NCBI GenBank assembly: GCA_934464585.1
Contig: CAKSJY010000004.1
Span: 14,975-78,974, forward strand
Direction of reading: 5' to 3'
Origin: an uncultured Eubacteriales bacterium
GTDB taxonomy: Bacteria > Bacillota > Clostridia > Oscillospirales > Acutalibacteraceae
DNA length: 64,000 bases
Of the stretch, positions 15,381 to 24,443 are shown piece after piece. Within the stretch, counting starts at the first letter, position 1. Every line of letters begins with the position of its first letter. The translations under genes and the position numbers were made by a program. The notes beneath the pieces were generated by a model that was given only the letters and a program-made list of their open reading frames with translations, was not told where the DNA came from and searched no databases.

Positions 15381-18300
15381 TTATACAGGTAACATATGTA
15401 ATCTTTGTAGTTCTTTAAATTTATCAACTAAAGTTTCACATCCGTCCTCTAGCAAATTAAATAACATAAATGAAGCTTCATCTGCCCTTATACCTCTGAA
15501 ACAGTTTGTCTCGGGTAATAATCTATTTATAAATAGACTCACAAATATATCCATCATGTACTTACCACCTTCAGATTTAATATACCTATTATATACTTCA
15601 CATAAAATTTCCTCACATTTCCCTACGGATATCTTTGTGAATGACTCCGTTACTTCTAATAGCTTGCCTAAATCTTTTGGCATGTTCTCCTTACTTAAAG
15701 CCTCGTCCTCTCCCAATCCAAAGTACTTATCAGTACAATAAGACGTTATCCCAGCCCAGCATGACTTAATAGCATCGGCATCTGTCGGTTGGCTCTTATT
15801 AATAAACATGTCATTAGGACTTTTTTTATCCCTCTTATTAGCCATTTCATTGCATTTCTTAATTAACCTATCAAGACCTTTCATTGAAATCCTACCAAAT
15901 GGTTCCTTGCTGTAAAACTCTGTAATTAACTTCTTAATAGAGCCCTTTTCCCATTGACCTGATGCTTTCATCCTCTTTTCAGCGTCAGATCTTTCTTCAA
16001 TAAATTGATTAAAGTTAATAATCATTCTAAGTCCACCCGCTCCATTAAAAACATTCTTAAACCAATCAACAGGCAAATCTGTAAGACAAAGACCTAACTC
16101 TAAGTATAAATCTGTATTTAATGCTTTAATAAATAATTTCTTAATTGCGTTAAATTCATCTATTTGAATTCCACTTTCCTTAAAATAGTTTAACTTATCT
16201 TTTATTTCAAGTAAATCAACATATGATATGTCACCAGCAATAGCCATACAAGCTTGAGAAATATCTCGACATGTAAGCTTCGAGAACTTATCCCATCTAT
16301 CATAAAGCTCAATGTAAGCATTTATTTCATAGAGTTCGCAACAATATAAATCCCCCAACATTAGATCCATTAAATCTTCATTAATCCTATCAATAGATCT
16401 ATCCTTAAATTTATTAGTTATAATATACAACTTAAAATATCCTTCAACACTCTTATATCCTGCTTTTAAGAATTTAATATACGCATCTATTACTTCATCG
16501 CTATTATTAGCAAAAATCTCTTTATTTAAATAAATATATTCTAAAAATGTACTATCCATCCTTAAGATATCTAACTTTATACCCTTACTATTTACGACAT
16601 TGTACAAATTTTTAAAAATATCTTTTCCTTTACTGTTACCATTGCTTGTATTTTGACTCCATGCAAATATATCAAATATAATCATCTCAGGGGATGTTAT
16701 ACTACTTGCTGTTTTTGGGGATTCTGCGGCTACTTCATTGATTACCGGATTTACCTTTGGTTTAACATCTGGTTTTGTCGATATTAATCTTTCCTCTGAT
16801 TCTTCACTAAATACAGGTTTTGGAACCTGCTCCTCCATAATACTGGCTCTTGATGGCTTAACTTTAGCTTTTGAAGCAATAATTTGCCCCTCTAAAGGCG
16901 CTTTATTTGTTGATTTTTGCACTGACTTAATACCTAATGTTCTAGTATTTACCGATTGAGTAGATGGCGTTTTCATAGATCTGTTAAAAGTTACCGGCAT
17001 AGGTTTTAAATAAGTAAATCCCTCTACCGCATTATTTATCAGTTCTTGTGTGCGTTTTGATTCTTCCTCTTGTCTTTCACCGATTATCAACTTTTTAGTC
17101 GTATTTTTCATAATATTTGTCAGTGGTTTATCAGTAATTACTTGTTTTGACTTTGAACTAGCATCTAGTTTTTCAGCCTGAGTAGCCTTATTTACTGGTT
17201 CTGCCTTTTCAGACGATTTCCTTTTTCGGGCTACGCCAATGCATATGTCATTAACGACGTCTTCATCATCTGTACATTCCTTCAATCTACCGGCATCTAT
17301 TAATTCACTTGCGTCTTTTATAAACTCATCTAATTGTATAGCTGTAAATGCTAGTTCTTTGTCATTTGCTTCTTTAAATGGTGGAACAACTGTTAACATT
17401 AAATTATTTAAATATACTTCATAATCAGAATAAATTTTTAAGTGAAATAATTCAGCTAATTTCTCTCTTTTATGTATAAACTCCTCTATCCCTATACTCT
17501 TGAAAAAGGATGTCTTAAATAACAAATTTCTATATAAACAGTAGAATTCTATGGAATTCTTTCCTTCTCCTAATATTTTTTTCTTATAATCTTCTAAAAT
17601 TTCTGGAGTTAGTTCAGAAAATCCCTCGCTTCTATATAATTTACAATACTCCTCCATTTCCTCAGAGGAAATATTAGCTAAACTCTTTCCAAACAGAATT
17701 TCCATATCCTTTTCTATTAAACCAAACGATCTGTTTTTAAAGTCATTAGTTAAGTTCTTTAATTTATTATCACTACCAATACTCTCTGTCCTGCTACTTT
17801 CTGAGTTAACAGTCTCTGCTATACTACTCTCTGCCGTGCTATATTCTGAATTAGAAGCCTCTGACATACTAATATTATTACCAGTATTAATAGGATCAAA
17901 TTTGCTATACAAATAGTCAAAATATGAACTTATAAGCCTAGAAGCACTCATGCCCGGTTTTCCAAATTTTTCTTTGTATCTTTCACTGTCCTCTCTAAAT
18001 TGTATAAGTGATATATTATATTTTTTCTTAAAAGAACACAAATCTTCAACATCTTCCAGATAGTCCTCTTCATCCTCAGCCCAACTAAATATATCATATA
18101 TTTCCTTAACAGTTTTCACATCTTGTATACCTGTATTCTTAGCAATCTTTTTATATCCTATTTGCTTAGCAATCCAAATACCTAATGGAAGAATTCCTAA
18201 AGTTAAAATTCCTCCTACTACTAATCCCGCAATAGCAAGTGCACTCATCTTATACTGTACTAAATTCGTCTTTTCTCTAGGAAGTATGTATCTATCACTT

Positions 18301-18710
18301 TGAGTTTGATTTTTAGCAAGCGAAAATTTTTTCTTCTCTGAAACCCTTACCGCTTCATCCTCCAAGGAAGTGTCACCTGCGTTACTTTCAGTTGCTGTAC
18401 CGATAGCCTGCTGATATATATGTGTTAGTTCATGCTTAATTACTGTTTCATCATTTCTTTGGTCTGAGGTCACAAAAATACTATTTCCGCTAGCTGCAGC
18501 GTAAGGCTCATCGGCCTCCTGCTCGTCCATTACATAAAATTTAACATTTTGAGCGTCCATATTAAATCTGTCTCTTGCCCAATCTACCGCCCATTGTGGT
18601 AAGCTTTCTTTTTGCAGTTTAAAATCGGAAGAGATATTTCCTCCACCTGCAAAATTCCCTTTTTTATTTTTCTCTGATAATTGCCCATCGTCTTTTTTAT
18701 AATCATACAT
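15381..18710 (-). CDS. Giant DUF4157-like protein with HELTH motif
   Basis: 1109 residues from the ATG at 18710, which has GAGGTG six bases upstream. About residues 30-110 resemble the DUF4157 metallopeptidase-like domain: QWAVDWARDRFNMDAQNVKF, IFVTSDQRNDETVIKHELTH and IYQQA, giving an HExxH-type site. A hydrophobic segment (about 165-187) follows. The remaining 900 residues are charged and mostly helical, with a Ser/Thr/Pro-rich middle and no recognised domain. DUF4157 is frequent in proteins linked to extracellular contractile injection systems and their toxins, but no such locus is adjacent. It has no signal peptide. It is flanked by its own promoter and terminators, so it is monocistronic. 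The function is unknown. Confidence 0.8.
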   Translation of the reverse strand: MYDYKKDDGQLSEKNKKGNFAGGGNISSDFKLQKESLPQWAVDWARDRFNMDAQNVKFYVMDEQEADEPYAAASGNSIFVTSDQRNDETVIKHELTHIYQQAIGTATESNAGDTSLEDEAVRVSEKKKFSLAKNQTQSDRYILPREKTNLVQYKMSALAIAGLVVGGILTLGILPLGIWIAKQIGYKKIAKNTGIQDVKTVKEIYDIFSWAEDEEDYLEDVEDLCSFKKKYNISLIQFREDSERYKEKFGKPGMSASRLISSYFDYLYSKFDPINTGNNISMSEASNSEYSTAESSIAETVNSESSRTESIGSDNKLKNLTNDFKNRSFGLIEKDMEILFGKSLANISSEEMEEYCKLYRSEGFSELTPEILEDYKKKILGEGKNSIEFYCLYRNLLFKTSFFKSIGIEEFIHKREKLAELFHLKIYSDYEVYLNNLMLTVVPPFKEANDKELAFTAIQLDEFIKDASELIDAGRLKECTDDEDVVNDICIGVARKRKSSEKAEPVNKATQAEKLDASSKSKQVITDKPLTNIMKNTTKKLIIGERQEEESKRTQELINNAVEGFTYLKPMPVTFNRSMKTPSTQSVNTRTLGIKSVQKSTNKAPLEGQIIASKAKVKPSRASIMEEQVPKPVFSEESEERLISTKPDVKPKVNPVINEVAAESPKTASSITSPEMIIFDIFAWSQNTSNGNSKGKDIFKNLYNVVNSKGIKLDILRMDSTFLEYIYLNKEIFANNSDEVIDAYIKFLKAGYKSVEGYFKLYIITNKFKDRSIDRINEDLMDLMLGDLYCCELYEINAYIELYDRWDKFSKLTCRDISQACMAIAGDISYVDLLEIKDKLNYFKESGIQIDEFNAIKKLFIKALNTDLYLELGLCLTDLPVDWFKNVFNGAGGLRMIINFNQFIEERSDAEKRMKASGQWEKGSIKKLITEFYSKEPFGRISMKGLDRLIKKCNEMANKRDKKSPNDMFINKSQPTDADAIKSCWAGITSYCTDKYFGLGEDEALSKENMPKDLGKLLEVTESFTKISVGKCEEILCEVYNRYIKSEGGKYMMDIFVSLFINRLLPETNCFRGIRADEASFMLFNLLEDGCETLVDKFKELQRLHMLPV

Positions 18711-18804
18711 AAACAGCACCTCATACTATAATAAAAATATTGATTTGCCTGATTGATTAGTATATTTCCTTCAACAATATATCTTAAAAAATTCCTCTAA
18801 TGTA

Positions 18805-18834
18805 ATTATACCTTATTTATATATAAAAAGTCAA
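18805..18834 (-). promoter_or_regulatory. Promoter of the DUF4157-like gene
   Basis: Minus strand: TTGACT (18834-18829), 18-base spacer, TATAAT (18810-18805). This gives a leader of roughly 90 bases. Confidence 0.75.
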
Positions 18835-18886
18835 AATTCATTTCATTTAACCCACCCCCGCAAAAATTCACTATATACACAACAAA

Positions 18887-18921
18887 ATCCCCTTTACCGG
18901 ATTTTGTCCGACAAAGGGGAT
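18887..18921 (-). terminator. Terminator of the DegV/kinase pair
   Basis: ATCCCCTTT pairs with AAAGGGGAT, with an inner CCGGA/TCCG stem, followed by four T on the minus strand. Confidence 0.75.
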
Positions 18922-18992
18922 ACATATAAAACCAAATGTATACTACTTTTTAATAATTATAAACTAGTTTTATTATATAAATTAAAAATATT

Positions 18993-19865
18993 TTATCTCT
19001 CAGATCCTAAGAAAAACAATGCCATTGTACCTGGACCTGAATGTGCACCGATAACCGGTCCTATTGTATTTATCTTAATATCTTTTACCTTTAGCTTACT
19101 TTTAATCTGTTTTGCAAGATACTCTGCATCTTCAAGACAATCACCATGACTTATAAATACAACTTGCTCCTTAGGGTTTATAGCAGATTCCTCCATCTTG
19201 GCAACCAGTGCATCTAAGGATTTTCTTCTTCCTCTTACCTTGCTTATAGGAATAAGATGTCCTTCATTATCTACATGCATAACAGGCTTAATTCCTAAGG
19301 CAGTACCCATTAAAGCTGCTGCTGAAGAAACCCTTCCACCACGTTTTAAGAAAAGCAAATCATCTACTGTAAACCAATGGCAAAGATTTAGTTTATTATC
19401 CTCTACCCACTTGGCAACTTCGTCAATACTAGCTCCATTTTTAGCCTTTTGAGCTGCTAAATATACGAGCAATCCTTCACCCATAGATGCAGAAAGTGAA
19501 TCTACCACAACAATCTTTCTTTCAGGATACTTTTCAGAAAGCTCTGATGCCGCTATCGTTGCTGAATTATATGTTCCACTTAAGCCCGACGAAAATGCGA
19601 TATATAATATATCAAGCCCATTTTTAAGGTATTTTTCAAACACATCCAAAAAGTTCTTAACATTAACCTGACCGGTTGTTACAACTTTTCCACCTCTTAA
19701 AAGACTATAGAACTCCTTTATTGACATCTCTCTTTCATCGAGATAATTTAAATAAGATTTTCCGTCTACCATAAAAGTTAGCGGTAAAATCTCAATATTA
19801 CTCTCTTTCATGAGTTCCGGAGTCAAGTCTGTGCTGGAATCAGAAATCAATATATAATCATTCAT
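18993..19865 (-). CDS. DegV family fatty-acid-binding protein
   Basis: 290 residues, full length. It has DYILISDSSTDLTPELMKES at the N-terminus, the SGLSGTYNSA lipid-binding loop, RGGRVSSAAALMGTALGIKP and the C-terminal IGAHSGPGTMALFF. This is the whole DegV pattern. Such proteins present fatty acids to fatty-acid kinase in the cytosol. It follows the pyridoxal-type kinase gene by 48 bases, probably in one leftward transcript. A second DegV ends at position 564. Confidence 0.94.
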   Translation of the reverse strand: MNDYILISDSSTDLTPELMKESNIEILPLTFMVDGKSYLNYLDEREMSIKEFYSLLRGGKVVTTGQVNVKNFLDVFEKYLKNGLDILYIAFSSGLSGTYNSATIAASELSEKYPERKIVVVDSLSASMGEGLLVYLAAQKAKNGASIDEVAKWVEDNKLNLCHWFTVDDLLFLKRGGRVSSAAALMGTALGIKPVMHVDNEGHLIPISKVRGRRKSLDALVAKMEESAINPKEQVVFISHGDCLEDAEYLAKQIKSKLKVKDIKINTIGPVIGAHSGPGTMALFFLGSER

Positions 19866-19913
19866 AAAAATGCTCCTTTAAAATAATTTTTAGTTATATT
19901 ATCGATTATTATT

Positions 19914-20762
19914 TTAAATTAAACCTAGATCTTTCAAAAATGCCGGTAAGCTTTGTTCGAAATTTACACCAAAACGCCTATCTGTACCTGCCATATAGGT
20001 TTTTAATATAGCGTTGTATGTAAAATCTACTGCTATCTGTATAGACTTCGAAATAGAGAAGTTATTTAAGATTGCAGAAAGCAACGCACTTGCAAATACA
20101 TCTCCTGTCCCATGATAAAGCCCGTCTACCCTTTTATTAAAGGCATATGATATTTCACCTGTCTTTTTATCATAGCTGGCAGCTCCAAGTTTGTCATCCT
20201 CAAACCATACTCCGGTTAATACAACAACATCAGGTCCCAAATCAGCAAGTTCTTTCAAGAGTCCCTCTATATATTCTTTGCTATATGGTCCCTCAATATA
20301 TTCTTTATTTAACATCATTGTAGCTTCTGTTATATTCGGAACAATAATATCAGCCTTTGCACAAAGGTCCTTCATTCCCAAAGCCATTTTTTCATTATAA
20401 ATCTTATAAAGCTCACCATTATCAGCCATACAAGGATCTACTACTATTAAAGTATCATCATTTTTTATCATGTCAAAAATTTTAGATACTATGTCTATTT
20501 GCTCAAAAGATCCTAAAAATCCGGTATATATAGCATCAAAATTGATATTTAAAGACTTCCAGTGTTCTGCAAAAGGAAGCATATCGTCTGTTAGATCTCT
20601 ATAAGTAAAGCCTTCTATTCCTCCGGTATGAGTCGACAATACAGCTGTTGGTATTACCGAAGTTTCAATACCGGCAGCTGATATAATTGGAAGCGCTACT
20701 GTAAGTGAGCATTTCCCAAATCCTGATATATCGTGAATAGCTGCAATTCTTTTTTGTTTCAT
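19914..20762 (-). CDS. Pyridoxal/pyridoxamine kinase (PdxY/PdxK-like)
   Basis: 282 residues of the ribokinase-like family. The N-terminal AAIHDISGFGKCSLTVALPI and TAVLSTHTGG are the substrate-site blocks of PdxY-type kinases. The C-terminal GLYHGTGDVFASALLSA is the ATP/anion-hole motif with the catalytic Asp. It phosphorylates B6 vitamers to give PLP in salvage. PLP users in this window include alanine racemase and glycogen phosphorylase. Confusion with ThiD/HMP kinase is possible but the HTGG signature favours PdxY. Confidence 0.88.
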   Translation of the reverse strand: MKQKRIAAIHDISGFGKCSLTVALPIISAAGIETSVIPTAVLSTHTGGIEGFTYRDLTDDMLPFAEHWKSLNINFDAIYTGFLGSFEQIDIVSKIFDMIKNDDTLIVVDPCMADNGELYKIYNEKMALGMKDLCAKADIIVPNITEATMMLNKEYIEGPYSKEYIEGLLKELADLGPDVVVLTGVWFEDDKLGAASYDKKTGEISYAFNKRVDGLYHGTGDVFASALLSAILNNFSISKSIQIAVDFTYNAILKTYMAGTDRRFGVNFEQSLPAFLKDLGLI

Positions 20763-21113
20763 AAGTAATCATCCTCATAGTTTTAATAGTTTAATCTTTT
20801 TAATTATATCATATAACACCTCATTCTTAAAGTCGTATACTGTTTTATTTAAAAACAAAATATAAACTCACCTCATCAAACAACTACAAAAACTCCCTTA
20901 TTCACTAATATTTATAATACTTCCGACTTCCTCAGACTAATATAAACAGCATAACCTTCACTATATAAAAAACACTTGTGTTTACCATCAAATTATGATA
21001 AAATACTAATGTTAATCAAAAACACACGTTTTGGATTTTTCAGAATCGGTGCATCAATTTAGATGTCTTTCTGTTTCAAACCAGAACGGAGGTAAAACCA
21101 AGGAGGACTTTTT
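20763..21113 (+). promoter_or_regulatory. Intergenic region holding the rpsB promoter and structured leader
   Basis: This 351-base region has no gene. It contains the rpsB promoter (20976-21004) and a leader of about 100 bases. In the leader CAGAA (21041-21045) pairs with TTCTG (21069-21073) around an inner GCATC/GATGT stem. Ribosomal protein genes often use such leaders for autogenous control; I cannot assign this one to a known S2 motif. A TATAAT-like box for the divergent kinase gene lies near 20800. Confidence 0.55.
20976..21004 (+). promoter_or_regulatory. Candidate rpsB promoter
   Basis: TTGTGT (20976-20981), 17-base spacer, TAAAAT (20999-21004). Confidence 0.55.
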
Positions 21114-21863
21114 ATGTCAGTAATTTCTATGAAACAACTTTTAGAATCCGGTGTACACTTTGGTCACCAAACAAGAAGATGGAATCCTAAAATGGCAGAA
21201 TACATCTTCACAGAACGTAGCGGTATTTATATTATCGACCTACAAAAAACAGTTAAAAACCTTGAAAAAGCTTATAACTTTATAAAAGAATTATCAAGCG
21301 AAGGTAAGTCTGTATTGTTTGTTGGTACAAAGAAGCAAGCACAAGATTCTGTTAAAGAAGAAGCTTTAAGATCAGGTTCTTACTTTGTTAATGCACGTTG
21401 GTTAGGCGGTATGCTTACAAACTTTACAACTATACGTTGCAGAATTAAACGTTTAAATCAATTAAGAAGTATGGAAGCAGACGGTACTTTTGAATTATTA
21501 CCTAAGAAGGAAGTTGGAAAGCTAAATCTAGAAATAGAAAAGCTTGAGAAGTTCCTAGGCGGAATAAAAGATATGCAAGAATTACCTGGTGCTCTATTTA
21601 TAGTTGATCCTCGTAAAGAGAAAATTGCAGTAGCTGAAGCTAAAAAGCTAGGTATCCCGATAGTTGCTATTGTAGATACAAACTGTGATCCTGATGATGT
21701 TGATTATGTAATTCCTGGAAATGATGATGCTATCCGTGCTGTTAAATTAATATCTTCAGCAATAGCAGATGCTATCATAGAAGGAAGAGAAGGCCAAATG
21801 GGTGCTGCAGCTGAAGAAGAAAATGCTGAATCTGAAGAAGAAGTAGTAGTAGCTGCTGAATAA
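21114..21863 (+). CDS. rpsB: 30S ribosomal protein S2
   Basis: 249 residues. The sequence ISMKQLLESGVHFGHQTRRW, then NPKMAEYIF, ARWLGGMLTNFTTI and IVDTNCDPDDVDYVIPGNDD, is diagnostic of S2. The acidic C-terminal tail is normal. S2 joins the 30S head late in assembly. A strong AAGGAGG site precedes the ATG. It is followed by a hairpin and then tsf, the conserved rpsB-tsf order. Confidence 0.98.
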   Translation: MSVISMKQLLESGVHFGHQTRRWNPKMAEYIFTERSGIYIIDLQKTVKNLEKAYNFIKELSSEGKSVLFVGTKKQAQDSVKEEALRSGSYFVNARWLGGMLTNFTTIRCRIKRLNQLRSMEADGTFELLPKKEVGKLNLEIEKLEKFLGGIKDMQELPGALFIVDPRKEKIAVAEAKKLGIPIVAIVDTNCDPDDVDYVIPGNDDAIRAVKLISSAIADAIIEGREGQMGAAAEEENAESEEEVVVAAE

Positions 21864-21883
21864 TTACACAACTTAAACGGGAT

Positions 21884-21918
21884 AAAAAATACCTGAGTTA
21901 ATTCACGGGTATTTTTTT
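21884..21918 (+). terminator. Hairpin with T-run between rpsB and tsf (attenuator)
   Basis: AAAATACC-TGA pairs with TCA-GGGTATTTTTTT and is followed by T7. Its place between two genes that are normally co-transcribed suggests partial termination that sets the S2:EF-Ts ratio. No separate tsf promoter is obvious. Confidence 0.7.
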
Positions 21919-21955
21919 CTGAATCTAACTTATATAATAAACGGAGGAATAAATA

Positions 21956-22870
21956 ATGAACTTTACTGCACAAGATGTTAAGGCACTAAGAGAAAAAACC
22001 GGTTGCGGTATGATGGACTGCAAAAAGGCATTAAATGAAGCTAACGGAAATATGGATGCTGCTATAGACTTTTTAAGAGAAAAAGGTCTTGCTGCTGCAA
22101 CTAAAAAATCAGGACGTATCGCAGCTGAAGGTATTGCTTTTGCTTGCGTAAATGAAGAGGGAACTGTTGGTGTTGTTGTTGAAGTTAACGCTGAGACAGA
22201 CTTCGTTGCAAAGAATGCAGATTTCCAAAACTTTGTTAAAACATGTGCTAACACAATTATCGAAACAAATCCAAAAGACGTTGAAGATTTGCTTGAAACA
22301 AAAATTCCAGGTTCTGACCTAACTGTTGGTGAACTTGTTAGAGAAAAAATCCTAACTATCGGTGAAAACATTAAGATTAGACGTTTCGAACGTTTCGAAG
22401 GTATAGTTACTTCTTATATCCATGCCGCAGGTAGAATTGGTGTTTTAGTTAAATTCGATACAACTGCTGAAATCGCAGCAAAGGATGAATTTAAGACATT
22501 TGCAAAGGATATTGCTATGCAAGTTGCAGCTGTTAACCCAGCTTACCTAAATGAAGCTAGCGTTCCTGCTGAAATCCTAGAGCACGAAAAGAAAATCTTA
22601 ACAGAACAAGTTATGAACCAAGGTAAACCTGCTCAAATAGCTGAAAAGATTGTTATGGGTAAAATCGGAAAATACTATAAAGAAAATTGCCTAGTAGATC
22701 AAATCTTTGTTAAAGATTCAGACTTAACTATTAAATCTTACACAGAAAAAGTAGCAAAAGAATTAGGTGGCAACATTGAAATTACCGCTTTTGCTCGTTT
22801 CGAAAAAGGTGAGGGTTTAGAAAAACGTGAAGATAACTTCGCAGACGAAGTTGCAAGCATGATTAAGTAA
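21956..22870 (+). CDS. tsf: Translation elongation factor Ts
   Basis: 304 residues. The N-terminal UBA-like domain reads DVKALREKTGCGMMDCKKAL. The EF-Tu contact signature VVEVNAETDFVAKN follows, then the dimerisation domain and C-terminal module. EF-Ts exchanges GDP for GTP on EF-Tu. AGGAGG-like spacing before the ATG is good and a strong terminator follows. Confidence 0.98.
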   Translation: MNFTAQDVKALREKTGCGMMDCKKALNEANGNMDAAIDFLREKGLAAATKKSGRIAAEGIAFACVNEEGTVGVVVEVNAETDFVAKNADFQNFVKTCANTIIETNPKDVEDLLETKIPGSDLTVGELVREKILTIGENIKIRRFERFEGIVTSYIHAAGRIGVLVKFDTTAEIAAKDEFKTFAKDIAMQVAAVNPAYLNEASVPAEILEHEKKILTEQVMNQGKPAQIAEKIVMGKIGKYYKENCLVDQIFVKDSDLTIKSYTEKVAKELGGNIEITAFARFEKGEGLEKREDNFADEVASMIK

Positions 22871-22900
22871 TCTTTGTTATATAAAAGCTATGAATTTTAG

Positions 22901-22933
22901 ATATGCACCTCTAAATGAGGTGCATATTTTTTT
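22901..22933 (+). terminator. Terminator of tsf
   Basis: ATATGCACCTC pairs with GAGGTGCATAT and is followed by T7. Confidence 0.9.
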
Positions 22934-22995
22934 ATATAAAAATAAATCCACCATACATGGCTCAGTGGATTTACTATTATATATAAATATACATA

Positions 22996-23034
22996 AAGAT
23001 AGCTCTTATAGAAAACTATAAGGGCCATCTTTTT
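22996..23034 (-). terminator. Terminator of the ftsEX/ctp operon
   Basis: On the minus strand AAAGATGGCCCTTATAG pairs with CTATAAGAGCTATCTTT. It is convergent with the tsf terminator. Confidence 0.75.
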
Positions 23035-23063
23035 AAAAACAATAAAATTAATATTTTAAATTC

Positions 23064-24398
23064 TTATTCAGCCTGCTCAGCTTGAGATGCTTCCTGATTC
23101 ATTTCAGCTAAAGCTGCTTCTGCTGCTGCTTGTTCTTCTCTTGCAATTTCCTGCATTTCTAAGAACTTTGTCCATGTTACTCCGCCAAACAATTCTATTG
23201 CAGATTGAACCTGATCATCATCATTTATAGAAAGATTATTTCTATCAAGTAGAGCTCTTTTTTCTGAAGATAATTCTACTTCTTTAGTTGGTGTAACCCC
23301 AACATTTGTAATAATATTTCCGCTTTTAGTCGTGTAGTGTGCAATATCTATAATAATAGCCGAACCATCCGACAAAGGATAATCCTTTTTAAGTGTTGTA
23401 TTACCTGCAGTAGTTTGGCCTATAATCTCACCTTTTTGATAATCCTTAATTGCAGATGCCACTAGCTCACCTGCTCCGCTTGTTCCGCTATTTACTAAAA
23501 CAGCTATAGGATATTGAAACTCCATTGCATTTGATGTATATAGTACATTGCTTTCTCCATTTTTATCAACAGTACTTATTAAGGCCCCATCCGGCAAAAT
23601 TTTATCTAATATTTGAGCGGCATATGTAATCTCGTTTCCCTTACAATTTCTCAAATCCAATATAAAGCTTTGAGCTGAATTATTTTTAAGTTCAGAAACA
23701 GCATGATCAAATGCTGACACACTTTCGGACGAGAACTCAGAGATAGTTATTTTACCTATAGTATTATTTTCAAGCATAGTATATGTTACAGGATTTTTCT
23801 GATAACTTTCATGTGTAACTTCTACTGTTTTGTTTTCTTCTGAATTCCTTATAAAGTCAATTTGTGTTTTGCTGCCAATTGCCTTAGAAAGCAATAATAT
23901 AGATTTATCATATCCAATATCTTTCACACTTTTGGAATCTATAGCGGTAATAATATCACCTTTTTGTATATCGGCCTTTTGCGCCGGTGATGAATCCACT
24001 ACAGCGACAACCTCTATATTACCGTTAGTATTAATCGACTGTATACCAATGTCTGAATACTTGCTCGATTTCAAATCGGAATAACTTTTATACTCCTCTG
24101 CATCTAAATATTCAGCATAATACTGATCAATTCCGGAAATATATCCAGAGCACATACTTTCTCTTAATTTTTCTTCATCAATTTGTCCTAAATAATTTTG
24201 TCTTACTACTTGGTCAACTTCGCTAAGTTTAGCATACATAATTTGCCTTTCGTTAACCTCAGACAAGACTTTATTAAATCGGTTCATGGCTGCATTATAT
24301 CCTACTGCATACGTTATAGCTATAACTACCGCAATCAAGGTAACAGACATACATATTATAAACTTTTTACTCTTAAATAGTTCTGCGTTTACTTTCAT
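23064..24398 (-). CDS. CtpA-like S41 protein with lost catalytic dyad (pseudoprotease)
   Basis: 444 residues: an N-terminal membrane anchor (about 12-33), a PDZ domain (near 115-190, VVDSSPAQKADIQKGDIITA), an S41 peptidase fold, and an Ala/Glu-rich tail. Active enzymes have S-A-S-A-S-E followed 22 residues later by F-G-K. Here the first site reads NSGTSGAGELVA, with Gly at the catalytic Ser position, and the second reads QTTAGNTTL, with Asn in place of Lys. The fold looks intact (PLSDGSAIIID, NVGVTP), so this is probably a non-cleaving scaffold or regulator. It follows the M23 hydrolase of the ftsEX module by 45 bases. Confidence 0.88.
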   Translation of the reverse strand: MKVNAELFKSKKFIICMSVTLIAVVIAITYAVGYNAAMNRFNKVLSEVNERQIMYAKLSEVDQVVRQNYLGQIDEEKLRESMCSGYISGIDQYYAEYLDAEEYKSYSDLKSSKYSDIGIQSINTNGNIEVVAVVDSSPAQKADIQKGDIITAIDSKSVKDIGYDKSILLLSKAIGSKTQIDFIRNSEENKTVEVTHESYQKNPVTYTMLENNTIGKITISEFSSESVSAFDHAVSELKNNSAQSFILDLRNCKGNEITYAAQILDKILPDGALISTVDKNGESNVLYTSNAMEFQYPIAVLVNSGTSGAGELVASAIKDYQKGEIIGQTTAGNTTLKKDYPLSDGSAIIIDIAHYTTKSGNIITNVGVTPTKEVELSSEKRALLDRNNLSINDDDQVQSAIELFGGVTWTKFLEMQEIAREEQAAAEAALAEMNQEASQAEQAE

Positions 24399-24443
24399 AT
24401 TCTACAAGCTTTCGCTCCATCACCTCTTTTGTATAGCCTAATA

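Noticed and set aside
15381..18710. Linking the DUF4157-like protein to the phage-like cluster as its cargo
   Set aside because: The two are 19 kb apart with separate promoters and core genes between them; the sequence gives no direct evidence of a functional link.
20763..21113. Known S2 leader RNA or T-box upstream of rpsB
   Set aside because: A structured leader is visible, but it lacks the conserved T-box bulge and I cannot match it to a described rpsB leader motif.
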